Assembly: GCA_963765755.1 (NCBI GenBank)
Contig: CAVXXV010000007.1
Span: 62,001 to 126,000, forward strand
Source: Gp1-AA133 sp963765755
GTDB taxonomy: Bacteria > Acidobacteriota > Terriglobia > Terriglobales > Acidobacteriaceae
Reading direction: 5' to 3'
Length of the DNA: 64,000 nt
The number at the start of each line of letters is the position of its first letter. The first letter of the stretch is position 1. A program made the position numbers and the translations under genes. Positions 25,207 through 33,486 of the stretch are shown one piece after another. The notes under the pieces were generated by a model. That model had not been told where the DNA came from and made no database searches. It saw only the letters and a program-made list of their open reading frames with translations.

Positions 25207-26814
25207 ATGAAGATTGTCGTTGCCGAAAAAATCTCAGCTTCTGCCATGGCCCTGCTGCAGGAGCCGCGCTGGACGCTGGTGACTCCTGATCTGATCGAAG
25301 GCAAGCTGACGATGCACCTCGAATCCGCTGACGCGCTCATTGTGCGTTCCGCGGTGCAGGTCGACAGCGCGCTGCTGGAACACGCGCCCAAACTTCGCGT
25401 GATCGGCCGCGCCGGTGTGGGCGTTGATAACGTCGACCTCGAAGCCGCCACCCGCAAAGGCATCGCGGTCATGAACACTCCCGGCGCCAATGCCGTGGCC
25501 GTCGCCGAGCTCACGCTGGGAATGATGCTCGGCATGGCGCGTTTCATCCCGCGCGCCGATGGCCTGATGCATGCCGGCAAGTGGGAGAAAAAGTCCCTGC
25601 AGGGCACCGAACTCCGCGGCAAAACGTTGGGCGTGATCGGCCTCGGCAAGATCGGCATGGAAGTTGCTCGCCGGGCCAAGGCCTTCGGCATGGAAATCGT
25701 CGGGCACGATCCATTCGTTTCTGCCAGCGTGGCCAAAGAGCAAGGCATCCGCATGGGCAAGCTCGATGACGTCTATGCCGCAGCCGACTACATCACCCTG
25801 CACGTCGGCCTCACCCCGCAGACCACCGGCATGATCAACGCCGACTCCATCAAGACCATGAAAAAAGGAGTACGCATCGTGAACTGTGCGCGCGGCGAAC
25901 TGATCAACGAAGCTGCGCTCGCCCATGCGCTCAAACAGGGACAAGTCGGCGGTGCCGCGCTTGATGTTTTTCAGGAAGAGCCACTGAAGAACTCTCCGCT
26001 CACTGCCTTGGACAATGTGATCCTCACCCCGCACATCGGCGGTTCCACGCAGGAAGCGCAGGAAGCAGTGGGCGTGCAAGTCGCGCAGCAGGTCAAGGAA
26101 TATTTGAAGAGCGGCGTGATCCAGAACGCGGTCAACGTGCCTTCGGTGTCGCACGAAGAGTATGCCGAGATGCAACCCTACGTCGTGCTGGCTGAGCGCC
26201 TGGGTTCGTTCCTTGCGCAGGTCAGCGACGGCATGCTGGAAGAAATCTCTATCCGTTACAGCGGCCACATCGCGGAATGGAAAACCGAATTGATCCGGAA
26301 CGCAGCCATCAAGGGCGTCCTGAACCAGATGCTCGACGAAAAGGCCAACCTCGTGAATGCCGCCACCATCGCGGATTCGCGCGGCCTCCGCGTGCACGAG
26401 CAGCACAAAGCGAAAAGTTCCACCGGCGGATCGGGCAGCGTGCTCTCCGTTCTGCTGAAAACGGCGGGCCAGGAGCATCGCGTGAAAGGCGCCGTCCTGC
26501 ACGGCCACGCCCCTCGCCTGCTCTCGGTCGACGACATCGACGTGGAAGCCCCGCTCGAGCGGAACCTGATCTACCTGCGCAACCGCGACGTGCCCGGCGT
26601 GATCGGCAAAGTAGGCACGATTCTGGGCGAGCACAAAATCAACATCGCCGACTTCTCGCTCGGCCGCCAATCCGGCAATGGCGGCACGGAAAAGAAGGCG
26701 GCGCGCCAGGCGGTCGCAGTCGTGCACGTGGACGGTCGAGTGCCCGACGATGTACTGAAAGCCCTGCGCAAAATCCCGGCGATCGAGCAGGCCAAGGCGA
26801 TTCGGCTGTTCTAG
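25207..26814 (+). CDS. serA: D-3-phosphoglycerate dehydrogenase
   Basis: 535 residues, long (type I) form. It oxidises 3-phosphoglycerate to 3-phosphohydroxypyruvate with NAD, the first step of serine synthesis. Visible: substrate domain with LRVIGRAGVGVDNVDL, the Rossmann motif GVIGLGKIGMEVARRAKAFG, catalytic Arg in NCARGELINE, Glu in DVFQEEPL and His in TPHIGGST. An allosteric-substrate-binding domain (about 320-450) and a C-terminal ACT domain (LIYLRNRDVPGVIGKVGT) follow, the latter predicted to bind serine for feedback control. The stretch GGTEKKAARQ is a small insertion in the ACT domain. Confidence 0.96.
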   Translation: MKIVVAEKISASAMALLQEPRWTLVTPDLIEGKLTMHLESADALIVRSAVQVDSALLEHAPKLRVIGRAGVGVDNVDLEAATRKGIAVMNTPGANAVAVAELTLGMMLGMARFIPRADGLMHAGKWEKKSLQGTELRGKTLGVIGLGKIGMEVARRAKAFGMEIVGHDPFVSASVAKEQGIRMGKLDDVYAAADYITLHVGLTPQTTGMINADSIKTMKKGVRIVNCARGELINEAALAHALKQGQVGGAALDVFQEEPLKNSPLTALDNVILTPHIGGSTQEAQEAVGVQVAQQVKEYLKSGVIQNAVNVPSVSHEEYAEMQPYVVLAERLGSFLAQVSDGMLEEISIRYSGHIAEWKTELIRNAAIKGVLNQMLDEKANLVNAATIADSRGLRVHEQHKAKSSTGGSGSVLSVLLKTAGQEHRVKGAVLHGHAPRLLSVDDIDVEAPLERNLIYLRNRDVPGVIGKVGTILGEHKINIADFSLGRQSGNGGTEKKAARQAVAVVHVDGRVPDDVLKALRKIPAIEQAKAIRLF

Positions 26815-26888
26815 TCCTGGCAATGGAGCCAGACCACTGCCGACATCGCCCCATTCGTTTCCAGCGGGCGAACTACAACAAAGGTGGG

Positions 26889-26947
26889 TGCCCTACGTTT
26901 CGCGGTTTTCGAAACAACCTGCCCTGAGTGCAGTCGAAGGGTGGGAC
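26889..26947. repeat. Dispersed repeat with GTGCCCTACGTTTCG motif
   Basis: The stretch GTGCCCTACGTTTCG...TTTTCGAAAC after serA resembles the more perfect palindrome at 38320-38348 after the second amidohydrolase gene. Both follow stop codons by less than 100 bases. Non-coding; may form RNA hairpins. Confidence 0.4.
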
Positions 26948-27067
26948 ATGGACTCAACCTCTGCCGGGTCCGTCGTCCTTGAGCACGGTTTGTTATTTTC
27001 TTCCCATTCACCTCAAATCATCTATTATGAGTCCCCGGCCCCCCATCCTCATCCAGAGGTCACATAA

Positions 27068-27769
27068 ATGCCAGATCGAGCCTGTACTCCCGCGGAAGTC
27101 GGCAGGAGGCAATTCCTTCACAAAGTGCTCTCCGGTGCGGCTGGAGTCGCGGCGTCGGCTGGACTTGGTCTTTACTCTCCCCCTACTCTTCAGGCCCAAA
27201 GCAATCTCACCGCTGATGCCGCCATGCGCGAATTGCTCGACGGCAACCAGCGCTTCGCTGCAAATAAACTGACCTCGATCGAATACGACCTGACCATCCT
27301 GAAGGAGCGGACCGTCGATAAGCAGGAGCCCTTCGCTGCCGTGCTTGCGTGCGCGGACTCCCGCGTGCCTGTCGAACTCGTTTTTGATCAGACAATCGGC
27401 CACATCTTCGTCACGCGTATTGCCGGCAATCTCGTCACTCCGGAAATCATCGGCAGCCTCGAGTATGGAGTGGCTGTGCTGGGGGTAAAGGCACTTCTGG
27501 TGCTGGGCCACTCGAGTTGCGGTGCGGTGAAAGCGGCCATGAAAGCCGACGCTGTACCTGGACAAATCAGCTCCCTGTACCCACACCTAAGACCCGCAGT
27601 GGATCAGTCGGGCGGCGATGTCGACAAAGCTATCGAAGCCAATGCCAAAGTTCAGGCCGAGTTGCTACGCACGTCTTCGCCCGTCATCCGCGACGCGATC
27701 AAAGCTGGCAAATTGAAAGTAGAAGCCGGGGTCTACGACCTGGGCACAGGCGTGGTGAAAATAAGCTAG
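27068..27769 (+). CDS. Tat-exported beta-carbonic anhydrase
   Basis: 233 residues. The N-terminus carries a twin-arginine signal (GRRQFLHKV followed by a hydrophobic AAGVAASAGLGL stretch), so the folded zinc enzyme should be exported. Beta-class zinc ligands are C95 (in ACADSRVPVE), H148 and C151 (GHSSCGAVKAAM), with the D97/R99 dyad present. It interconverts CO2 and bicarbonate, here presumably in the periplasm. The C-terminus (VEAGVYDLGTGVVKI) is the typical last strand. Gene is alone, with ~250 bases of repeat-bearing DNA on each side. Confidence 0.92.
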   Translation: MPDRACTPAEVGRRQFLHKVLSGAAGVAASAGLGLYSPPTLQAQSNLTADAAMRELLDGNQRFAANKLTSIEYDLTILKERTVDKQEPFAAVLACADSRVPVELVFDQTIGHIFVTRIAGNLVTPEIIGSLEYGVAVLGVKALLVLGHSSCGAVKAAMKADAVPGQISSLYPHLRPAVDQSGGDVDKAIEANAKVQAELLRTSSPVIRDAIKAGKLKVEAGVYDLGTGVVKIS

Positions 27770-27800
27770 CGATGGATCAAATTGAGGAGAATGTCCTTCA

Positions 27801-27853
27801 CCTCGATCTCCGCGGTTTTCTCTGCGTCCTCTGCGTTTTAAGATTCTTCGCCG
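27801..27853. repeat. CTCCGCGGTTTTCTCTGCGTCC-family dispersed repeat
   Basis: The core TCTGCGTCCTCTGCGTTTTA followed by AGATT recurs as CCGCGACCTCTGCGTTTTAAGATT at 44149-44172. Non-coding element in the carbonic anhydrase downstream region. Confidence 0.55.
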
Positions 27854-27926
27854 AAAAGCTTAATCCGCAAAGGTCGTGAAGGATGCGCGGAGGTCCGCAA
27901 GAATGCGTCTATCCGAAATCAAATCG

Positions 27927-28002
27927 TTTACCACAGAGGACACACGGTGGGCACAGAGGACACATGAGTTCCTCAGTGTTTCCCTGTGTCCTCGGTGGTA
28001 AA
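27927..28002. repeat. CACAGAGGACAC-type inverted repeat
   Basis: TTTACCACAGAGGACACA (27927-27944) and TGTGTCCTCGGTGGTAAA (27985-28002) are reverse complements at 17 of 18 positions, with GCACAGAGGACACA inside. Related copies lie at 40239-40302 and 41153-41220. The element sits between two genes that end towards each other. Confidence 0.7.
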
Positions 28003-28054
28003 AAATCCGCGGTTCTCTTGTGGTCAGTCGTACGAGGAAAAGTTGAAACGGATA

Positions 28055-29200
28055 TCAGGAGTTCAGCGCTTCCTTGCGAAGCTTGCGACTCTCGGCGAGT
28101 AGCGACATGGAGTGCATCAGGTTCTGCAGCGTGATAATCCCCACCAGGCGCTGATCTTCCACCACCGGGATAATGCTGAGGTTCCGTGAATTCAGCTTGC
28201 GGAAGGCGGACGCCAGCGACTCTTGCCGCGACGATACTTCGAAAATCCGGTTCATCACCGACTGCACGTAGCCGTTGCCTTCCATGCGCAGCGCATCCAG
28301 AATGTTGGCCTTTGAAATGACGCCCACCATGTCTCCACCGCGGACCACCGGAAAATCATCTTGCAGCGTGTGCACCGCTTTTTCGAGCGCATCTTCCAGT
28401 GTGTCGGCGGGCGACAACGTGGCAAAGTCGGTGAGCATGACGTCTTCCAGATGCACAGTCTCAAGCACTTTCTGGAACACCGCCGAGCGTTCTTCCACCT
28501 GAGCCCCGATCAGCAGGAAAAATCCCAGGGTCACCACCAGGTAGCTATCTGGATATCCGCCCTGAAACAGCAGCAGCATGCCCAGCACAATGACCAGCAT
28601 GGCTAGCGCGTGCGCGATCGAAACCGCCCGGCGGGTCGCAGAAACCCTATCCATCCTTCGTGAGAACAACGCCCGCAGCACGTGGCCGCCGTCCATGGGA
28701 TAGGCAGGCAGCAGGTTGAACAGGCCAAGATAGAGATTTGTCCACACCAGGCTACGCAGCAGATGATTAGAATGAACCAGCGGTTTGGTCCACAGATGCG
28801 CGTCCGGAAATTTAGCGAGCACCACCACGCCCGCGACCAACGCCAGCACAATGTTCACCAGCGGCCCCGCGAGGGCTATCCAGATATCTCTCTTCCAAGT
28901 GGCTTGACCGGCAGACGCTGCGGAAGGAGAGTCTTCCAAGAGCGTAATCCCGCCTATGGGCAAGAGGATGATAGCTTTCGCATGCATGCCTTCGCGCACG
29001 GCTACCAGCGCGTGCCCCAGCTCGTGAAGCACGACTGCCCCGAAAATGATGCCGACCAAGCCGACCACGCGCGCGGGCGTGCTGTTGCTCTTCATCGACG
29101 ATTCCGCCATCCATACGAACCCAAGCAGAAACACAAACGTCAAATGAACGCGGATTTCCACGCCAAACAGCTTGCCGATCGGGATGGACCAATTTCTCAA
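28055..29200 (-). CDS. Site-2 protease family (M50) metalloprotease with two CBS domains
   Basis: 381 residues. Intramembrane zinc protease: six or so hydrophobic segments in residues 1-235, the metal motif H59-E60-x-x-H63 in VLHELGHAL, and the third ligand D170 in NLLPAYPMDGG. Two C-terminal CBS domains follow (about 250-305 with DDFPVVRGGDMVGVISK, and 310-370 with SIIPVVEDQRLVGIIT), which usually bind adenine nucleotides. This is the archaeal/bacterial S2P group III layout. Substrate unknown; no anti-sigma factor lies next to it. The ATG 29200 start begins the usual MRNWSIPIGKLFGVEIRVH sequence. Confidence 0.93.
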   Translation of the reverse strand: MRNWSIPIGKLFGVEIRVHLTFVFLLGFVWMAESSMKSNSTPARVVGLVGIIFGAVVLHELGHALVAVREGMHAKAIILLPIGGITLLEDSPSAASAGQATWKRDIWIALAGPLVNIVLALVAGVVVLAKFPDAHLWTKPLVHSNHLLRSLVWTNLYLGLFNLLPAYPMDGGHVLRALFSRRMDRVSATRRAVSIAHALAMLVIVLGMLLLFQGGYPDSYLVVTLGFFLLIGAQVEERSAVFQKVLETVHLEDVMLTDFATLSPADTLEDALEKAVHTLQDDFPVVRGGDMVGVISKANILDALRMEGNGYVQSVMNRIFEVSSRQESLASAFRKLNSRNLSIIPVVEDQRLVGIITLQNLMHSMSLLAESRKLRKEALNS

Positions 29201-29262
29201 AGCCGTAACTCCATCTGCTCTATTCCATTCTATATAGTTAGATTCGATTCGGCAGGGTTGCG

Positions 29263-29862
29263 GTGCGTTTTTGCCGTGACCGAAGGACCAGCACTCTGAG
29301 AGTGATCGCGGGCCAATACCGCAGCCGCCCCCTCCGGTCGTTGCCAGGCCTCGACTTGCGTCCCACCGCCGACCGCCTCCGCGAAACGCTCTTCAACGTA
29401 CTGACCGCAGGCAATCCCGCCGCGCTCGAGGGCTCAGTATGGGCCGATCTGTTCGCAGGCACCGGGGCCGTCGGAATCGAGGCCCTGAGCCGCGGGGCCG
29501 ATAAGGTTTTATTCGTGGAATCCGCGCGCCCGGCCGCCAAACTGATCCAGAACAACCTGCACGCCCTGCAAATCGAGGCCGGATTCGAACTACTTCAAGG
29601 CGACGTGGGGAAGACTCTGCGTCGGTGGCAAGCGCAAGGCATGCTTTTGGATTACGTGTTCCTTGATCCACCGTACCGCCTGGAACACGAGTATGGCGAC
29701 ACGCTGGAATTCATCGGCGATTCGACTCTGCTGAAGCCGGCAACAATAGTGATCGCTGAGCACACAAAGAAGTTTGAGCCAGTCGAAGCCACTGGCGTTT
29801 TAAAGAAATATCGGACGCTGGTGCAAGGAGACGCAGCTCTGAGTTTCTATCGCAAGGAATGA
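29263..29862 (+). CDS. rsmD: 16S rRNA (guanine966-N2)-methyltransferase
   Basis: Up to 199 residues. Methylates G966 in the 30S subunit. Signatures are RVIAGQYRSRPL at the N-terminus, RPTADRLRETLFNVL, the SAM motif DLFAGTGAVGIEALSRGA and the catalytic motif FLDPPY. Most family members start M-R-V-I-A-G; here the equivalent position is CTG 29296 and the annotated GTG 29263 gives an 11-residue leader, so the true start is uncertain (GTG 29263 or CTG 29296). Divergent from the M50 protease gene with a short shared promoter region. Confidence 0.9.
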   Translation: MRFCRDRRTSTLRVIAGQYRSRPLRSLPGLDLRPTADRLRETLFNVLTAGNPAALEGSVWADLFAGTGAVGIEALSRGADKVLFVESARPAAKLIQNNLHALQIEAGFELLQGDVGKTLRRWQAQGMLLDYVFLDPPYRLEHEYGDTLEFIGDSTLLKPATIVIAEHTKKFEPVEATGVLKKYRTLVQGDAALSFYRKE

Positions 29863-29964
29863 AAAGAGAAGTCGAAGAGGCGAAGTTACCAAACGCGAAA
29901 CAGAATCTAAAGCCGACCCCTGACCAAAACACCTAAAGCCTTAAGACCCGACGCTCGAATCCCC

Positions 29965-30522
29965 CTACATCAAGAACTCCCGCGCCGTCCGCATGATCGG
30001 ATGCTGTCGTTCCGCCAGTTCATTCTTCACCCGGTTCAGCCCGTACACGCACTCTTCAAAATTCCGAGCCAGATTCGCGAACAGCGGCGCCACCTTCGCG
30101 TACTCAAAGTGCTCGAACTTCGACACGATGTAATAGCTTTCCTTCCCGGCCTTCATCCAGTCGATCAGGCCTTCCAGGCGCTGGCGGCGCAGGCGGTATT
30201 GGTTCACGCTCTCCGGAAACATCCCGGCAAAAAATAAGGTGAAGTCGCCAATGTGCTTGCGCACCTGCCGTTCGCGATCAAAGGAAGGCGCAGGCCCGTA
30301 GACCGGATCGGATTCCAGCAGCATCTCGCCCACGTCGTTGATGGGCCGATTGCCGGCGTTACGGATTTTGAAGAGTTGTTCCGCGTCGCAGAATTCAGTG
30401 AGCAGTTGCGAGACGTAGGCGATCACCTGCGGATCACGAATGCCGATTTCCTCCGCGTAATGACGTCCCACCAGGTCCGTAAAAAACTGCCGCAACGGAT
30501 GCGTTTCCGGTATTACGTTCAT
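29965..30522 (-). CDS. Conserved hypothetical all-helical protein
   Basis: 185 residues, no signal peptide or membrane segment. Predicted mainly helical: HPLRQFFTDLVGRHYAEEIGI, VIAYVSQLLTEFCDAEQL, RKHIGDFTLFFAGMFPESVN, RLEGLIDWMKAGKESYYIVSKFEHFEY (given in parts). The combination of LFFAGMFPE and YYIVSKFEHF appears characteristic but I cannot name the family. It is convergent with rsmD and divergent from the RidA gene. Confidence 0.7.
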   Translation of the reverse strand: MNVIPETHPLRQFFTDLVGRHYAEEIGIRDPQVIAYVSQLLTEFCDAEQLFKIRNAGNRPINDVGEMLLESDPVYGPAPSFDRERQVRKHIGDFTLFFAGMFPESVNQYRLRRQRLEGLIDWMKAGKESYYIVSKFEHFEYAKVAPLFANLARNFEECVYGLNRVKNELAERQHPIMRTAREFLM

Positions 30523-30766
30523 TGGGCCCCCAACTCCGCGCTGGTGCGCGGCCTCCTGCGTTTGACTGACTAATTAACCGACTTCAGTTTCCAGCGCAAG
30601 TGACTTTTGTAAGCCACTTAAAAAACCGATTACTCCTATTAGAAACACGCAACCAAAACTTGAGTTGTACGGGCTTTTCTTGGCACTCACCTTTCGCGAC
30701 TGCTAATAGCGCCCGCATTGAATGTTCAATGCTTCCAGTAAAATCATCGGCAGGGAGGGATTTCTC

Positions 30767-31162
30767 TTGCCCAGCGCGCGCAAAAACATTTCTAGCGGTA
30801 CTCCTTGGGAGCCGGTGGTTGGTTACTGTAGGGCAGTTCGGATTGGACCTTACGTGCACGTGGCCGGCACCACCGCGACCGATGCGGAAGGAAAAGTAGT
30901 CGGCGCCGGCGATCCCTACGCGCAAGCCATGCAGACACTCAACAATATTCAGAAGGCCCTAAAAGAAGCAGGCGCGAGCATGAAAGATGTCGTGCGCACG
31001 CGCATGTTCGTCACCAACATCGCCGACTGGGAAAAGATCGGCCGCGCCCACGGAGAATTCTTTCGCGACGTCCGCCCCGCTGCCACGATGGTGCAAGTCA
31101 CAGCGCTGATCGATCCCAAAATGCTGGTGGAAATCGAAGCCGACGCCTACGTGAGCGAGTAA
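30767..31162 (+). CDS. RidA family (YjgF/YER057c/UK114) protein
   Basis: 131 residues from TTG 30767, chosen because GGGAGGG stands 7 bases upstream and relatives start just before RxNISSGTPWEP; ATG 30722 is an in-frame alternative without a good site. RidA proteins hydrolyse reactive enamines/imines from PLP enzymes. The catalytic Arg is in VVRTRMFVTNI and the conserved Glu in MLVEIEADA. The variant with SSGTPWEPVVGYCRAVRIG belongs to a distinct RidA subgroup, so the substrate may differ from canonical RidA. Confidence 0.85.
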   Translation: MPSARKNISSGTPWEPVVGYCRAVRIGPYVHVAGTTATDAEGKVVGAGDPYAQAMQTLNNIQKALKEAGASMKDVVRTRMFVTNIADWEKIGRAHGEFFRDVRPAATMVQVTALIDPKMLVEIEADAYVSE

Positions 31163-31335
31163 GAGGAAGCGTTGCACTTCATGCGACTCTTAACTCTGAC
31201 ATCCCGAGCGAAGTGAGCGCCAGCCGAACGGAGTCGAGGGACCATTGTGTCCCCATCCACTACCTGCGATCCCCACGAATTTTTCACGACCTCCCGAGCG
31301 GCGTCGTACAATCCCTTCCCGGGAGATTGCCCACG

Positions 31336-32643
31336 ATGAGAGCGTCCTTCACGATTGCCTGCATCACGATCGCATCCCTGTTCACGACCGCTCAGGAAAA
31401 AGCCCCGAACACTGTCACCGTCATCCGCGCTGGCACACTCATCGACGGCAAATCCGACACGCCGCGCCGCAATCAGGTGATCGTCATCCGCGGCAATCGT
31501 ATCGAGAGCGTGGGCGATGCCGCCACCGCCAAGGTCCCGCCCGACGCCACCGTTGTCGATCTCTCCAAAGCCACCGTTCTGCCCGGCCTCATCGATTCCC
31601 ACACCCACATCTTCCTGCAGGGAGAAGATCCAGCCGAAGGCGGCTACGACGTGAACATCCTGAAATATCCGGCGTCCCTCCGCGCCGCGCGCGCTACCGT
31701 CTCCGTACGCCGCGCGCTCGAACAGGGCTTCACCACGCTCCGTGATGTTGAAACCGAAGGCGCAGGCTACGGCGACGTCGGCATCAAGCAGGCCATCGAG
31801 GGCGGATACATTCCCGGCCCGCGTTTGTTTGTTGCCACTCGCGCGATCTCCACCACCGGAGGCTACAACCTGGAAGGCTACGCGCCGGAACTCACCATGC
31901 CGAAGGGCGCGCAGATTATTGACGGCCCGGTCGAAGCCCGCAAGGCCGCCCGCGAACAGCTTGACCACGGCGCCGACTGGATCAAGGTCTACATGACGCA
32001 CCGTTCCTGGGTCGGCAAGAACGGCGAGCTCGTCTCTCAACCCACGCTCACGCTCGACGAACTCAAGGCCATCGTCGACGAAGCCCACGGCTGGGGCCGA
32101 AAAGTCGCCTGCCACGCCTACAGCGGCATCGGATTGCAGCGCGCCCTCGACGGCGGTTGCGACTCCATCGAACACGGACTCCAGATCAGCGACGTCCAGA
32201 TTGCCCAGATGGTAAAGCAAGGCACATGGTATTGCCCGACCATCGCGGTCTACTACACCGACTGGGCGCCCGCCGACACCGATGCTGGCAAGCGCGACCG
32301 TCTCCGCGCCTCCGTTCACGAAGACAGTTTCAAAAAAGCCATGAAGGCCGGAGTCAGGATCGTCTACGGCACCGACATCGGCGGCATCCCCTGGACCCAA
32401 CCCATCGCCCAGGAATTTCCCCAGATGACAAAGCTCGGCATGAGCCCCATGGACGCCATCCACAGCGCCACCTCGCGCGCCGCCGAAATGCTCGACATGA
32501 CCGGCCAGATCGGAGTCCTCGCCCCTGGCGCCTACGCCGACGTAATCGCTATCGCAGGCGACCCCCTGCAAAACATCGAAGAACTCGGGCGCGTGCAATT
32601 CGTGATGAAAGACGGGAAGGTGTTTAAGAGCGAGCTGCACTAG
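31336..32643 (+). CDS. Exported metal-dependent amidohydrolase (imidazolonepropionase-like/prolidase-like)
   Basis: 435 residues from ATG 31336, which begins a signal peptide (RASFTIACITIASLFTTAQ). TIM-barrel amidohydrolase with the HxH motif in DSHTHIFL, a Lys in DWIKVYM that can carry the carboxylate bridge, His in ACHAYSG and EHGLQ, and the catalytic Asp in YGTDIGG. The family includes Xaa-Pro dipeptidases and imidazolone hydrolases; substrate unresolved. It is a paralogue of the gene at 36950-38284, sharing AGRVLD/AGTLID, PGLIDxHTH and WADIIA/YADVIAI-DPL motifs. Confidence 0.88.
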   Translation: MRASFTIACITIASLFTTAQEKAPNTVTVIRAGTLIDGKSDTPRRNQVIVIRGNRIESVGDAATAKVPPDATVVDLSKATVLPGLIDSHTHIFLQGEDPAEGGYDVNILKYPASLRAARATVSVRRALEQGFTTLRDVETEGAGYGDVGIKQAIEGGYIPGPRLFVATRAISTTGGYNLEGYAPELTMPKGAQIIDGPVEARKAAREQLDHGADWIKVYMTHRSWVGKNGELVSQPTLTLDELKAIVDEAHGWGRKVACHAYSGIGLQRALDGGCDSIEHGLQISDVQIAQMVKQGTWYCPTIAVYYTDWAPADTDAGKRDRLRASVHEDSFKKAMKAGVRIVYGTDIGGIPWTQPIAQEFPQMTKLGMSPMDAIHSATSRAAEMLDMTGQIGVLAPGAYADVIAIAGDPLQNIEELGRVQFVMKDGKVFKSELH

Positions 32644-32784
32644 CAGATGGCCGGGCGAGTCTGGAGTTGACGGTGTTTGGCATGGAGTGGTTCGGAAAGA
32701 CCAGCTTCAGCCAGGCCGGTTCGGGCAGTGTTCAAGAAGTGTAAATGGCGATATTTCCTCAATCGCCGTTCTGGGGATAACCGA

Positions 32785-33375
32785 ATGATCAAGCCTTTGT
32801 TCACCGAAGACACGCCAGCTACCGAAGAGGCGCTCAACGTGATCGCCCATCTTCCGACCAAGAGCCTGGCCTCGGTTGCTGCGCACGGGTTTTTCAAGAA
32901 GCTGACCGATGCAGATTTTATGCGCCTCGCCGTTCTGCTGGCTCAAAAAGGATACGAAGAAGGAGGATGCCCGATTGGCGGCGTCGTCATCAGCAACCAG
33001 ACCCGTCAGATTCTTGGCAAAGGCCACAACACTCTAGTTCAGGAAAACCACCCGTACAATCATGGCGAAACTTCCGCCATTCGGGATGCGGGACGCCAGG
33101 ATTTCAGCCAGACCACGATTTTTACGACCCTCAGTCCCTGCGACGTTTGCGCAACCCTGATCTACATGCGCCAGTTCAATAGGGTTGTCGTCGGCGACGT
33201 CACCAATGCCTCGGGCAACGAGCAAATGATTCGAGACAAAGGCGTGCGGGTGGAGATTCTCGAAGATCAGCAGGGCATTGAGCTCTACGCGAAATATCGC
33301 AGAGAGAAACCCGATCAGGACACTGAGGACTGGAAGGGCTTGGCGGAAGTGCGCAAAACTCGGAAGGTGGTTTGA
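32785..33375 (+). CDS. Cytosine deaminase-like nucleoside/nucleobase deaminase
   Basis: 196 residues from ATG 32785. Zinc deaminase with the motif NHGETSAI (HxE) and SPCDVC (PCxxC). The C-terminal GNEQMIRDKGVRVEILEDQ and REKPDQDTEDW regions parallel yeast cytosine deaminase (Fcy1), closer than to bacterial TadA or CodA. An extra ~45-residue N-terminal segment (MIKPLFTEDTPATEEALNV onward) is not part of the usual domain. The likely reaction is cytosine to uracil, or a related pyrimidine deamination. No SD-like sequence is obvious. Confidence 0.82.
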   Translation: MIKPLFTEDTPATEEALNVIAHLPTKSLASVAAHGFFKKLTDADFMRLAVLLAQKGYEEGGCPIGGVVISNQTRQILGKGHNTLVQENHPYNHGETSAIRDAGRQDFSQTTIFTTLSPCDVCATLIYMRQFNRVVVGDVTNASGNEQMIRDKGVRVEILEDQQGIELYAKYRREKPDQDTEDWKGLAEVRKTRKVV

Positions 33376-33486
33376 GTGGCGATCGTGCGTCCATAGCCAG
33401 CCAAAATTCGCCAGGCAGTGAATGTCATCAGGGCCGTTGAGAAGATTCCCCAACGAGGTAAACTGACGGCAATGGAGGGATTCGTC

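Noticed and set aside
25234..26823. Long open frame antisense to serA (529 codons)
   Set aside because: Shadow of serA from high third-position GC; no family sequence, and serA has all catalytic motifs.
27801..28005. CRISPR-like array
   Set aside because: Repeats are inverted, unevenly spaced and dispersed; there is no direct repeat-spacer pattern and no cas gene.
29940..29975. tRNA T-arm-like GCTCGAATCCCC
   Set aside because: No matching acceptor, D or anticodon arms around it; no tRNA was found in the window.
31147..32640. Long open frame antisense to the first amidohydrolase (497 codons)
   Set aside because: Shadow frame; the forward gene has a signal peptide and metal motifs.
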